Assembly: GCA_900754115.1 (NCBI GenBank)
Contig: CAAEBM010000057.1
Span: forward strand, 62,001-126,000
From: Bacilli bacterium
GTDB taxonomy: Bacteria; Bacillota_I; Bacilli_A; RFN20; CAG-631
Direction: 5' to 3'
DNA: 64,000 nt
A program made the position numbers and the translations under genes. The notes under the pieces were generated by a model. The model made no database searches. It worked only from the letters and a program-made list of their open reading frames with translations, and was not told the origin of the DNA. Shown here piece after piece: positions 23,633 to 32,052 of the stretch. Within the stretch, counting starts at the first letter, position 1. The number at the start of each line of letters is the position of its first letter.

Positions 23633-25486
23633 ATGAATCATATTCGCTCTTTTTTTGCCAATGAAATCGAAGTTCAAGGTTGGCTTAGACAACAATTAAA
23701 ATTACAAGCAGAAGGATTAAGTGGACATTTAGATGAAATTTGGCCAGACATTGCGCAAAGTGCCTGGATTGGAAAAGATAAAGAAGGATGGGAACGTCTT
23801 CCCTATTGGTTAGATGGTTTTATTCCTTTGGCCTATTTATTAAAAGAAGAAGCTTTAATTAAAAAAGTTCAATTTTATATTCAAACGATTATGAATCGAC
23901 AACAAGAGGATGGTTGGATTTGCCCTTGCCCGCAACAAGAAAGACAAAATTATGATTTATGGGCCGTTTTTTTAATCTGTAAAGTGTTGCATGTTTACTA
24001 TCAATGCAGTCAAGATGAAAAAGTTGTAGACGTTCTTTATGCGGTCTTTAAAAATTTATATGATTTATTCAAAAAAAATGAAATCTATTTAAAACATTGG
24101 GACCAATATCGCTATTTTGAATGCTTTATGTCCTTAGAATGGTTATATGATTTAAAAAAAGAACCATGGATGCTTGAATTAGCTAGCATACTAAATGAAC
24201 AAGGAATTCATTATGAAGATTTATTAGAAACCTTAAAAGAAACGAGAACAAAATGGAATTTACAAACACATGGAGTCAATGTGGCTATGGCTTTAAAGCA
24301 AGAAGCAGTCACTCATCGACTTTTGCAACAACCTTATCAAGACATTGCTGAAAAAATGTGGCAAATTTTAATGGAATATCATGGAACACCTATCGGCATT
24401 TTTACTTGTGATGAATGCCTTTCTGAAAAAAGTCCGATTCAAGGTAGTGAACTTTGTAGTGTCGTTGAATTAATGTTTTCTTTAGAAATGTTATTTGAAA
24501 AAACAAAAGATCCAAAATGGATTGATCGCCTGGAAAAAGTTGCTTTCAATGCCCTTCCTGCCACTTTAAGTGAAGATTTATGGACCCACCAATATGACCA
24601 AATGGTCAATCAAATTCAATGTAGCCCTTTTTCTTCCCGTTCCATATTTTTAACAAATGGGACGGAAGCGCATTTATTTGGTCTAGAACCAAATTATGGC
24701 TGTTGTACAGCCAATTTTAACCAAGGCTGGCCCAAATATGCTTGTTTTTGTTTTCAACGCTGTGATGAAGGAATTATTCATGCATCTTTAACTTCAGGTC
24801 ATATCAAAACGATGATTCAACAAGTTCCCGTTGAGGTTCGTGTCACTACTCATTATCCTTTTTCTTGTGAAATTCATTATGAGATTGTAACGGATAAAGA
24901 AGTAGAGTTTACTTTTTATATTTATATTCCTCATTGGGCAAAAGAAATTCAATTCAATGGTGAAAAAATAAAAAAACAACCTTTTTTGAAAATACATAAA
25001 AAATGGGAAGGAAAACAATCTTTTACTTTACAATTGTTTGCTACTTTTCATTATCAACCATATGACGATTGCTTATGGACTTTAGAATATGGTCCTCTTG
25101 TCTTTTCTTTACCCATTGAAAGTCGTTGGGAAAAGCATGAATACACTTTTAATGGTGTGACAAGAAAATTTCCTTATTGTGACTATCATGTCTATCGTGA
25201 AAGTGATTATAATTATGCTTTTGTTCAAGAAAAATGCAAACTCATCTTTGATTCTAATACTAAAAATCCTTTTTCTTTTAAAAATCCAGGTCTTCTTATT
25301 CAGACAAAAATGCAAAAAATTCAATGGCCTTATGAAGAAGGATATGAAAATGTTTGTGCTAAACATCCTTTATCCCTATCCCCTATTGGAACAGAAGAAA
25401 TCATTTCATTAAAACCTTATGGAAGTTGCAAATTGCGCATGACAGCCATGCCATTACTACCTCAAAAAGGAAATCATAATAATTAA
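23633..25486 (+). CDS. GH127-like (DUF1680) glycosidase, beta-L-arabinofuranosidase family
   Basis: 617 residues from ATG 23633 behind a perfect AGGAGG. The N-terminal 400 residues form the alpha/alpha-barrel of DUF1680 proteins: GHLDEIWPDIAQSAWIG, YWLDGFIPLAYLL, DGWICP and YDLWAVF. The conserved SELCSVVELMFSLE (about 280-293) is the region of the catalytic Glu, and GCCTANFNQGWPKYACF (about 362-378) carries the cysteine region that includes the GH127 nucleophile. The last 200 residues are beta-sandwich. No signal peptide, so it would act on imported oligosaccharides. The substrate is uncertain because GH127 and relatives cover arabinofuranosides and other plant sugars. It stands alone, without transporter genes. 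Confidence 0.75.
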   Translation: MNHIRSFFANEIEVQGWLRQQLKLQAEGLSGHLDEIWPDIAQSAWIGKDKEGWERLPYWLDGFIPLAYLLKEEALIKKVQFYIQTIMNRQQEDGWICPCPQQERQNYDLWAVFLICKVLHVYYQCSQDEKVVDVLYAVFKNLYDLFKKNEIYLKHWDQYRYFECFMSLEWLYDLKKEPWMLELASILNEQGIHYEDLLETLKETRTKWNLQTHGVNVAMALKQEAVTHRLLQQPYQDIAEKMWQILMEYHGTPIGIFTCDECLSEKSPIQGSELCSVVELMFSLEMLFEKTKDPKWIDRLEKVAFNALPATLSEDLWTHQYDQMVNQIQCSPFSSRSIFLTNGTEAHLFGLEPNYGCCTANFNQGWPKYACFCFQRCDEGIIHASLTSGHIKTMIQQVPVEVRVTTHYPFSCEIHYEIVTDKEVEFTFYIYIPHWAKEIQFNGEKIKKQPFLKIHKKWEGKQSFTLQLFATFHYQPYDDCLWTLEYGPLVFSLPIESRWEKHEYTFNGVTRKFPYCDYHVYRESDYNYAFVQEKCKLIFDSNTKNPFSFKNPGLLIQTKMQKIQWPYEEGYENVCAKHPLSLSPIGTEEIISLKPYGSCKLRMTAMPLLPQKGNHNN

Positions 25487-25639
25487 TTTAAAATTTTTAT
25501 CGCAATCTTTTTAATGTTTGTACTCTTAAAATGATAATCAATTACGACCTCTTCTTTTTTTCTAGTGGAGTGATTTTAAAAAATTCAATATCGTATTTCG
25601 TTAAATAAAAGTCACATTTAAAAATATTTTTTTAACCAT
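25483..25639 (-). pseudogene. Possible decayed small gene with two frameshifts
   Basis: Starting at ATG 25639, behind AGGAAGG, three frames join into one plausible protein of about 52 residues: MVKKIF, then KCDFYLTKYDIEFFKITPLE, then EEVVIDYHFKSTNIKKIAIK, ending at the stop at 25483. The two frame changes sit in homopolymer runs (T5 and A7), typical indel sites. The sequence is not recognised. It could also be chance in A/T-rich DNA. It fills most of the gap between the GH127-like gene and hsp20. Confidence 0.3.
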
Positions 25640-25656
25640 TTTACCTTCCTAATAGT

Positions 25657-25695
25657 AAAAAAGGCGCACTACTTATTAAAGTAATGCGCTTTTTA
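25657..25695 (-). terminator. Intrinsic terminator of hsp20
   Basis: Minus-strand stem built on AGCGCATTACTT and AAGTAGTGCGCC with one internal wobble, loop TAAT, followed by six Ts, 18 bp past the hsp20 stop. Confidence 0.8.
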
Positions 25696-25712
25696 TTATT
25701 TTTTTAGATATC

Positions 25713-26138
25713 TTATTCAATAGGAATAAATTGATTTTCTTTTCTTTCTTTTTCTTCTCTTTTTTCAATTTTTAAAGTCAAAACCCCATTTTCAAGCTTT
25801 GCATGAATGTCCTTTTCTTGGATATTTTCTCCTAAATAAAAGCTACGAGAATAAGAACCATAGTGTCTTTCTTTATGAATATATTTTCCATGTTGTTCTT
25901 TTTGGTCATTTTCATCATGGAAAGTTGCACTAATCTTCAAATAGCCATCATTTAAAGAAATTTTAATATCTTCTTTTTTAATTTCAGGAACATCCATTTT
26001 TAATTGATAATGGTCTCCTTCATCTTTAATATCAGTTTTCATCATTTGGTTATAATTTCTTTCACTAGAAAAGAAATCATCAAAGAAAGGATCCATAAAG
26101 TCAAATGGGTCATGACGTTTAGTAAGATAATTACGCAT
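25713..26138 (-). CDS. Small heat-shock protein, Hsp20/alpha-crystallin family
   Basis: 141 residues from ATG 26138 with GGAGGAA 8 bp upstream. The N-terminal arm is rich in Asp/Phe (DPFDFMDPFFDDFF), the alpha-crystallin domain spans about 40-130 with DVPEIKKEDIKISLNDGYLKI and the end motif AKLENGVLTLKIEK (ENGVL plus LxI), and a short tail ends in FIPIE, the I-x-I-type oligomer anchor. It is an ATP-independent holdase that keeps unfolded proteins soluble. The promoter is bracketed by two CIRCE operators, so HrcA repression is expected. Confidence 0.94.
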   Translation of the reverse strand: MRNYLTKRHDPFDFMDPFFDDFFSSERNYNQMMKTDIKDEGDHYQLKMDVPEIKKEDIKISLNDGYLKISATFHDENDQKEQHGKYIHKERHYGSYSRSFYLGENIQEKDIHAKLENGVLTLKIEKREEKERKENQFIPIE

Positions 26139-26161
26139 AGTGTATTCCTCCAATCCTTACT

Positions 26162-26188
26162 TTAGCACTCTTTGTACCCAAGTGCTAA
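26162..26188 (-). promoter_or_regulatory. CIRCE operator 1 (HrcA site) over the hsp20 start point
   Basis: TTAGCACTC, 9-bp spacer, AAGTGCTAA: the CIRCE consensus TTAGCACTC-N9-GAGTGCTAA with a single mismatch. It lies between the -10 box and the ribosome binding site. Confidence 0.9.
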
Positions 26189-26192
26189 TTAT

Positions 26193-26220
26193 ATTATACA
26201 ACCATTTTTAGCAATGTCAA
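26193..26220 (-). promoter_or_regulatory. Sigma-A promoter of hsp20
   Basis: Minus-strand TTGACA (26215-26220), 16-bp spacer, TATAAT (26193-26198). The -35 box is inside the second CIRCE and the start point is next to the first. Confidence 0.82.
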
Positions 26221-26234
26221 TACTTGAGTGCTAA
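26208..26234 (-). promoter_or_regulatory. CIRCE operator 2 (partly degenerate) over the hsp20 -35 region
   Basis: TTAGCAATG, 9-bp spacer, GAGTGCTAA: one perfect half-site and one with three mismatches, with exact CIRCE spacing. It covers the -35 hexamer. Confidence 0.75.
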
Positions 26235-26271
26235 TTTTTTACATTTTTTATTTTGCCCAAAAAATAAAATT

Positions 26272-27195
26272 TTATACCTCTACTTTTTCTTTTAATCTTT
26301 TGGCCAAAGGATGATTGGACTCATAAACTTCTTTTAATCTTTTTTTACTAATATGCGTATAGATTTGCGTTGTAGATAAACTTTCATGACCTAATAATTC
26401 TTGAACCATTTTTAAATCTGCATTTTGATTTAATAAATAAGTTGCAAATGTGTGCCGAAGCATATGAGGGGACACTTTAAAAGGAGTCGCTGCTTGATTG
26501 GCACGATTTTGCAAAAGAACTTGAACCATTCTAGGAGTTAAACGATGTCCATTTTGATTGACAAATAACGCTTGTTGTGTTGGATTTTTTTGCAAAAGTT
26601 GCCCATAAGCATAATTTAAATATTCTTTTAAATAACTTTGTGCACTTTTTTGAAAATAGACACGTCTTTCTTTATTTCCTTTTCCAATGACTCGAATGAC
26701 TTGCTCTTCTAAATCGACATCTTCTACATTTAATTGGCATAATTCACTGACACGCATTCCACTTTGAAATAACAAAGCTACAATACATTGATTTCGAATT
26801 CCTAGTTCATATTTTTTTTCACAAATATGCAATAAGGATTGCACTTGTTCTAAAAATAAATCTTTAGGTAAAGGCTTATCCATTTTTAATAAAGGAATCG
26901 TTAAAAGTGGATTTTCAATATCTAATTCATTTCGTTTAATGTAATAAGTATAAAACCCTCGCAATGAAATGATTTTGCGATTGATACTTCTTTTGTTTAG
27001 TTGTTTTTGATGCAAAAATGTTAAATAATATTGAAATAATTCTTCATCTACTTCTTCAATTTTTGTTTCTTGTTGGTTTAAAAAAGTTAAAAAAAGTTTT
27101 AAATCTCTTTGATAGGAAAGCGCAGTTTGTAAAGAATACCCTTTTATTTGTAATAAATATTCCCCATATTGAGCAATTACAGCATCATTTTCCAT
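26272..27195 (-). CDS. xerC: Tyrosine recombinase XerC
   Basis: 307 residues. The N-terminal SAM-like core-binding domain (about 1-90) is followed by the catalytic domain with the full set: Arg in FQSGMRVSELC, Lys in GKGNKERRV, HxxR in HMLRHTFATYLL, His in LGHESLSTTQIYTH, where the Tyr of IYTH is the nucleophile. XerC with XerD resolves chromosome dimers at dif. The assignment to XerC rather than XerD comes from its position: it follows trmFO and topA as codV/xerC does in Bacilli. The start at 27195 overlaps trmFO by 19 bp. hslVU and codY, which follow in Bacillus, are replaced here by hsp20. Confidence 0.88.
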   Translation of the reverse strand: MENDAVIAQYGEYLLQIKGYSLQTALSYQRDLKLFLTFLNQQETKIEEVDEELFQYYLTFLHQKQLNKRSINRKIISLRGFYTYYIKRNELDIENPLLTIPLLKMDKPLPKDLFLEQVQSLLHICEKKYELGIRNQCIVALLFQSGMRVSELCQLNVEDVDLEEQVIRVIGKGNKERRVYFQKSAQSYLKEYLNYAYGQLLQKNPTQQALFVNQNGHRLTPRMVQVLLQNRANQAATPFKVSPHMLRHTFATYLLNQNADLKMVQELLGHESLSTTQIYTHISKKRLKEVYESNHPLAKRLKEKVEV

Positions 27196-28454
27196 TTTTC
27201 TATCGCCTCGATACTCTTTTGTGCCAATATTTTTTTATCTTCTTTGAATTGTAAAATGCCATAGTTTGCATTCATCGGTTGAAACTTTTTTTGAGAAGCA
27301 TGACTGATATAATGGCATAAACTTCCAAGCATCGTTTCTAAAGGAAGTGTCAATAAAGGTTGATTTTTTAAAAAGCGAACCGCATTGATTCCCGCTAAAA
27401 TGCCACTAGCGGCAGATTCAACATAACCTTCTACTCCTATCATTTGCCCTGCAATAAAGAGATCTTTTCTTTTTTTACATTGTAAAGTCGCTTCTAACAA
27501 TTTTGGAGAACATAAATAAGTATTGCGATGCATGACTCCATATCGTGCAAAAGTTGCATTTTCTAATCCGGGAATCATTGAAAAAATCCTTTTTTGTTCT
27601 TTAAATAACAAATTGGTTTGAAAACCAACAAGATTATATAATTCATCTGCGACATCATCCTGTCTTAGTTGAACTACCGCAAAAGGCCTTTCTTTATCCT
27701 TTTGTTCTAAACCGACAGGTTTTAATGGTCCAAAAGTTAATGTTTTAAATCCTCTTTTTGCCATGGCTTCTATGGGCATACATCCTTCAAAGTAAATTTC
27801 TTTTTCAAAAGAATGTAAAGCCACTGTTTCACCATTGACTAATTCATGATAAAAATTAAAAAATTCTTCTTTTGTCATGGGACAATTTAAATAATCAGCA
27901 GTCCCTTTATCATAGCGATCTTTATAATATACTTTACTAAAATCAATGCTATTTTTGTACACTAAAGGTGCTGCAGCATCGTAAAAATATAAATCTTCTT
28001 CTAAAAATAATTCTTTTAAAGATTGTGATAAACCCAAAGAAGTTAAAGGCCCTGTTGCTAAAACGACAATGCCTTGAGGTAAAGAGGTCACTTCTTGCGT
28101 AATCACCTCGATAAGAGGATGCTTTTTTAAAGTTTCTGTGACCGCTTTAGCAAATAATTGCCGGTCAACTGCCAAAGCTTGTCCTGCTTGAACTCTTGTC
28201 TTATCTGCACATTGAAGAATTATACTATCGAGATAGCGCATTTCTTCTTTTAATAGTCCACAAGCATTTTCTAAATCATTTGATTTTAATGAATTGCTGC
28301 AGACAAGTTCTGCAAAATCAGCTGTATGATGAGCCCCTGTACTTTTTATGGGACGTTGCTCATATAATTTTACTTTTATTCCACGTTTAGCAATTTGATA
28401 AGCGGCTTCACTGCCTGCAAGTCCTGCACCAATGACATGAATAGTATCTTGCAT
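27177..28454 (-). CDS. trmFO: tRNA (m5U54) methyltransferase TrmFO, folate/FAD-dependent
   Basis: 425 residues. The N-terminal dinucleotide-binding motif VIGAGLAGSEAAYQIAKRG binds FAD, and VKLYEQRP ends strand 2. Conserved CSNSLKS (about 53-59), YFEGCMPIEAMAKRG (about 223-237) with the catalytic-loop Cys, FAVVQLR, and the C-terminal FIAGQMIGVEGYVESAASG are typical. It methylates U54 in the T-loop of tRNA using methylene-tetrahydrofolate and FADH2. Ribosome binding site GGAGGT. It lies directly after topA, whose terminator is in the 45-bp gap, and is coupled to xerC. Confidence 0.95.
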   Translation of the reverse strand: MQDTIHVIGAGLAGSEAAYQIAKRGIKVKLYEQRPIKSTGAHHTADFAELVCSNSLKSNDLENACGLLKEEMRYLDSIILQCADKTRVQAGQALAVDRQLFAKAVTETLKKHPLIEVITQEVTSLPQGIVVLATGPLTSLGLSQSLKELFLEEDLYFYDAAAPLVYKNSIDFSKVYYKDRYDKGTADYLNCPMTKEEFFNFYHELVNGETVALHSFEKEIYFEGCMPIEAMAKRGFKTLTFGPLKPVGLEQKDKERPFAVVQLRQDDVADELYNLVGFQTNLLFKEQKRIFSMIPGLENATFARYGVMHRNTYLCSPKLLEATLQCKKRKDLFIAGQMIGVEGYVESAASGILAGINAVRFLKNQPLLTLPLETMLGSLCHYISHASQKKFQPMNANYGILQFKEDKKILAQKSIEAIEKWKMML

Positions 28455-28488
28455 CTTCGTTACCTCCTTTAACTGTTTTTATTATAAC

Positions 28489-28510
28489 AAAAAAGCATCT
28501 TAGGATGCTT
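28489..28510 (-). terminator. Intrinsic terminator at the end of topA
   Basis: Minus-strand AAGCATC/GATGCTT hairpin with loop CTAA and a T run. The topA stop codon lies in the loop. A TATAAT at 28481-28486 right after it may start trmFO transcription. Confidence 0.7.
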
Positions 28511-30461
28511 CTTTTTTTTCAGTGTATTTACATTTTGGATAATTACTACATGCTAAAAAACTACCATAACGACTTTTACGAATCACTAAATGACCAGTAT
28601 GACATAATGGACATTCTCGATCAATTGGATTTTCTTCTTTTAAAATATATTTGCAGTTAGGATAGCCACTACAAGCATAAAAGTTCCCATATCTTCCTTT
28701 TCTTAATACTAGTTCTTTTCCACATTTTGGACAGAGTTGACCATTTGTTTGCAACTCTTTTTTGATAACAGGCATCGTTTCATAAGCCTTTTCGACTTCT
28801 TTTTCAAATGGTTGATAAAAGTCTTGTAAAACGGTCACTTTATCCTTTTGTCCAGTTGCAATTTCATCTAGTGTCGTCTCCATTTGTGAAGTATATTCTA
28901 CATCCATAATGTCATTGAAATACTCTTGTAATTTTTGAGTCGTCACAATTCCTTGTTGAGTTGGAATAAAACTTCCTTTTTCAATGGTGACATAATCACG
29001 AACTTTTATCGTATCAATAATCGTCGCATAGGTACTAGGACGTCCAATTCCTAAACGTTCCATCGTTTGAATTAAACGCGCTTCATTGTAACGATAAGGT
29101 GGTTTGGTTTCTTGTTGTTTAGCGTTTAGTTTATGTTCGCCAATAATAGAATTAGCAGTCACTTCTACATTTAAACTCTCTCTTTGAACCTTTTCAAATT
29201 CATTATAAACTTTTGTAAAGCCATCAAATGTCGTCTTTTCTCCAACCGCTATAAAGCGATATCCTTCACAATTTAAATAGACTTTGTCTTGTTGATAAAC
29301 TTCTTCTTTCATCATTGAACACATGGTCCGATAATATATCAATTTATATAGTTTATATTCATCTTTTCCTAAATGTTCTTTAATTTGGTCTGGTACTAAA
29401 TGAATGTCTGTTGGTCGAATTCCTTCATGTGCATCTTGCACATTGGTCTTTCCATTGCTTTTATTACCCACTTTAGCCACTCCAACATACGATTCGCCAT
29501 AATTTTCTTCAATATATTTTTTAGCCGAACTGATAAACAAAGGATTAATTCGCACACTATCTGTTCTCATATAGGTGATTAAACCGACATTTCCGTTTCC
29601 TAAATCGACTCCTTCATACAACTTTTGAGCCATGCGCATCGTCTTTTTACTATCAAATTTATAAAAATTATAGGCATCTTGTTGTAAACTAGAAGTGATA
29701 TGTACTGGTTTAGAAAATCTTCTTTTTTCTTCAGAAACAACGGTTTCTAAAACCATTTTCTTTTTCTTTAAAGCATCGATAAAGTCTTGCGCTTCTTGTA
29801 AGGTTTTAAAGTGAACTTCTTTATCTTGAGCATCAATGTGTTGAATTTTTACTTCTACTCCATCAATTAAAACAGAGCCATGTACTAAAAAATATTCTTC
29901 TTTTTGAAAATCATTGATTTCTTGTTCTCTTTCCACAATTAATTTTAAAACGACAGATTGAACTCGTCCTGCTGATGGAGAGGAAATCTTTTTTTTCAAT
30001 AAAGTGGAAAGTTTAAAGCCAATAATGCGATCTAAAATTCGTCTTGTCTCTTGGCTTTTTACCAAATTCATATCAATGAATCGTGGATTAGCAAATGCTT
30101 CTTGAATGGCTCGTTTTGTGATTTCATGGAATTCAACTCGTTTGGTTTGATTGACATCTAAATTTAATACTTCTGCTAAATGCCAAGAAATAGCTTCTCC
30201 TTCACGATCTGGGTCGGTTGCTAAAAAAACTTCTTCAGCTTCGTTGGTTTCTTTTTTTAAGCGTTTAATCATTGCTGATTTTTTCTTATCAATTTCATAA
30301 ACGGGAGTAAATTGATTTTCTATATCGACACCTAAATTATCTACTCCTGTAATTGCTAAATCACGAATATGGCCAAAAGAAGACAAAACATGATAATTGG
30401 AACCTAAATATTTCATGATTGTTTTAGATTTTGTTGGTGATTCAACAATGACCAATTTCAT
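28500..30461 (-). CDS. topA: DNA topoisomerase I (type IA)
   Basis: 653 residues from ATG 30461; GTG 30473 overlaps the GGAGGT ribosome binding site and is rejected. The N-terminal TOPRIM domain starts KLVIVESPTKSKTI and has ATDPDREGEAISWHL. The catalytic Tyr lies in GLITYMRTDS. At the C-terminus are two four-cysteine zinc ribbons (CPKCG...CSGYPNC and CPLCH...CSNYPKC). The enzyme relaxes negative supercoils behind transcription. Shorter than the Bacillus enzyme by about one zinc domain. Part of the dprA-topA-trmFO-xerC order. Confidence 0.96.
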   Translation of the reverse strand: MKLVIVESPTKSKTIMKYLGSNYHVLSSFGHIRDLAITGVDNLGVDIENQFTPVYEIDKKKSAMIKRLKKETNEAEEVFLATDPDREGEAISWHLAEVLNLDVNQTKRVEFHEITKRAIQEAFANPRFIDMNLVKSQETRRILDRIIGFKLSTLLKKKISSPSAGRVQSVVLKLIVEREQEINDFQKEEYFLVHGSVLIDGVEVKIQHIDAQDKEVHFKTLQEAQDFIDALKKKKMVLETVVSEEKRRFSKPVHITSSLQQDAYNFYKFDSKKTMRMAQKLYEGVDLGNGNVGLITYMRTDSVRINPLFISSAKKYIEENYGESYVGVAKVGNKSNGKTNVQDAHEGIRPTDIHLVPDQIKEHLGKDEYKLYKLIYYRTMCSMMKEEVYQQDKVYLNCEGYRFIAVGEKTTFDGFTKVYNEFEKVQRESLNVEVTANSIIGEHKLNAKQQETKPPYRYNEARLIQTMERLGIGRPSTYATIIDTIKVRDYVTIEKGSFIPTQQGIVTTQKLQEYFNDIMDVEYTSQMETTLDEIATGQKDKVTVLQDFYQPFEKEVEKAYETMPVIKKELQTNGQLCPKCGKELVLRKGRYGNFYACSGYPNCKYILKEENPIDRECPLCHTGHLVIRKSRYGSFLACSNYPKCKYTEKKEAS

Positions 30462-30577
30462 AAAAATTAGCACCTCCGCGTCGATACTCTTTCATTTTTA
30501 CTACATTTAACCATTAAAGTCAATGCTATTTTTTATAACTTTATTCCTTAATATTAAAAATAATATTAAAATTTTTA

Positions 30578-31330
30578 TCATTCTAAGATATCTTTTGCCT
30601 CTTCAATTAATTTAGCTCCTTGTTTAATTAAATAATTACAACCACTTTTTTGATTCGCCATGGTAGGCACACATCCCACATCTTTTCCATATTCTAATGC
30701 ATAAGTTACTGTATTCATTGTTCCAGAATGAAAGGATGCTTCAATGACTACCAAATGATGACAACAAGCAGCAATTAAACGATTTCGCAATAAAAAGTCT
30801 ATAGGGAGAGGAATTTTTTTATTAGGGTATTCACTAATGAGCAATCCTTCTTGTTTTATTCTTTGATATAAATCTTGATTTTTTTTAGGATAACAATAAT
30901 CAATCCCTGAACCTAAAACAGCAATGGTCTTGATTTGATGCATTAACGCATAATGATGTACCAATCCATCTATTCCTTTTGCTAAACCACTGATAAGACA
31001 ACAAGGGGTTGATTTTAACTCTTTTACTAAAGACTCACACATTTCTTTTCCATATAAAGAAGGATTGCGAGTTCCTATTAAAGCGATAAGATGTGAATGA
31101 TTTAATAACGATAAATCTCCATAATAGTAAAGTACCCATGGTGGATTATAAATATTTTTTAGTAATTCTGGGTAATTTGGATCTATTAAAGTTACATATT
31201 GAGATAGGATTTTTTGTTCAATGTCTATTAAATCTTTGGGAGCAACTTTTTCTTTTTGTTTAATAGCTTGATAAATTTTTTTATAATCTCCTTGATATTT
31301 TAAAGAAAAATAAAGCAATATTTTACGCAT
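30578..31330 (-). CDS. dprA: DNA-processing protein DprA/Smf
   Basis: 250 residues from ATG 31330; the GTG at 31342 is part of the ribosome binding site. The Rossmann-like core has LIALIGTRNPSLYG, the CLISGLAKGIDGLVHHYAL motif, LGSGIDYCYPKKN, SEYP and FLLRNRLIAACC, all standard DprA elements that load RecA onto incoming single strands. The N-terminal SAM-like region is short and the C-terminal winged helix of longer homologues is missing. Sits between topA and rnhB as in Bacilli. Whether the organism is naturally competent cannot be read from the window. Confidence 0.93.
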   Translation of the reverse strand: MRKILLYFSLKYQGDYKKIYQAIKQKEKVAPKDLIDIEQKILSQYVTLIDPNYPELLKNIYNPPWVLYYYGDLSLLNHSHLIALIGTRNPSLYGKEMCESLVKELKSTPCCLISGLAKGIDGLVHHYALMHQIKTIAVLGSGIDYCYPKKNQDLYQRIKQEGLLISEYPNKKIPLPIDFLLRNRLIAACCHHLVVIEASFHSGTMNTVTYALEYGKDVGCVPTMANQKSGCNYLIKQGAKLIEEAKDILE

Positions 31331-31368
31331 GATTGCTATCACCCTATTTTAATTATAGACAAGCAAAT

Positions 31369-31397
31369 AAAAAAGGCTTTAAATGAATTAAAACCTT
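31369..31397 (-). terminator. Intrinsic terminator of rnhB
   Basis: Minus-strand AAGGTTTTAA/TTTAAAGCCTT hairpin (one G-U pair), loop TTCA, then six Ts. Its 5-prime arm begins at the rnhB stop. Confidence 0.7.
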
Positions 31398-32052
31398 ATT
31401 TATTTAAAATTTCTTCCATATCATCTAAAGTAATTTGAACATCTTGATGAATATAGTTACTAATTGGCGAATAAGTTTTACGATGAATCGGTAAAATTCC
31501 TAATTGTGCTACTGCTTGTACATGTTTTTCAGTACAATAACCTTTGTTTTTATCTAAAAAATAACCTGGATATTGTTCATTATAGCCAATCATGATATCA
31601 TCCCGCGTCACTTTAGCTAAAATGGAAGCAGCAGCAATGGTAACGGATTTTTGATCGCCTTTGATAATGGCTTCTAAAGGTCGATCATGAATAGAAGGCA
31701 ACGGCATCGCATCGGTCAAAATTGCTTCTGGCACAAGTTTTAATCTTTTAATGGCTCGTTCCATTCCGATTTGTGTTGCTTTATAGATGTTGTATTGATC
31801 CACTTCTTCTACACTGATGATTTCTATAGCATAATCTAAAGCATCTCGTTTAATCACTTCAAAAAGTTTTCTACGTTGCTTATCCGTCAATAATTTGGAA
31901 TCATTAATTTCATAATTATCATAAAAAGTAGGAAAAATGACTGCAGCAACGACAAGTGGTCCAGCAATAGAACCTCTTCCAGCTTCATCTAATCCGACAA
32001 CGTATTCCATTCCTTGCCACCAGTATTGTTTTTCATATTCAAAACCAGCCAT
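31396..32052 (-). CDS. rnhB: Ribonuclease HII
   Basis: 218 residues from ATG 32052, which has GAGAGG at good spacing; ATG 32058 is only 3 bp from it. The catalytic acidic residues are visible in VGLDEAGRGSIAGPLVVAA (Asp-Glu), AILTDAMPLP, and the KGDQKSVTIAAASILAKVTRDD segment with the final Asp. It cuts the RNA strand of RNA-DNA hybrids and removes misincorporated ribonucleotides. The end of the rbgA gene overlaps its start by 14 bp, so the two are coupled. Confidence 0.96.
   Translation of the reverse strand: MAGFEYEKQYWWQGMEYVVGLDEAGRGSIAGPLVVAAVIFPTFYDNYEINDSKLLTDKQRRKLFEVIKRDALDYAIEIISVEEVDQYNIYKATQIGMERAIKRLKLVPEAILTDAMPLPSIHDRPLEAIIKGDQKSVTIAAASILAKVTRDDIMIGYNEQYPGYFLDKNKGYCTEKHVQAVAQLGILPIHRKTYSPISNYIHQDVQITLDDMEEILNK

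Noticed and set aside
25487..25712. Possible tRNA or structured RNA downstream of the GH127-like gene
   Set aside because: No cloverleaf or T-loop sequence; the only strong structure is the hsp20 terminator.
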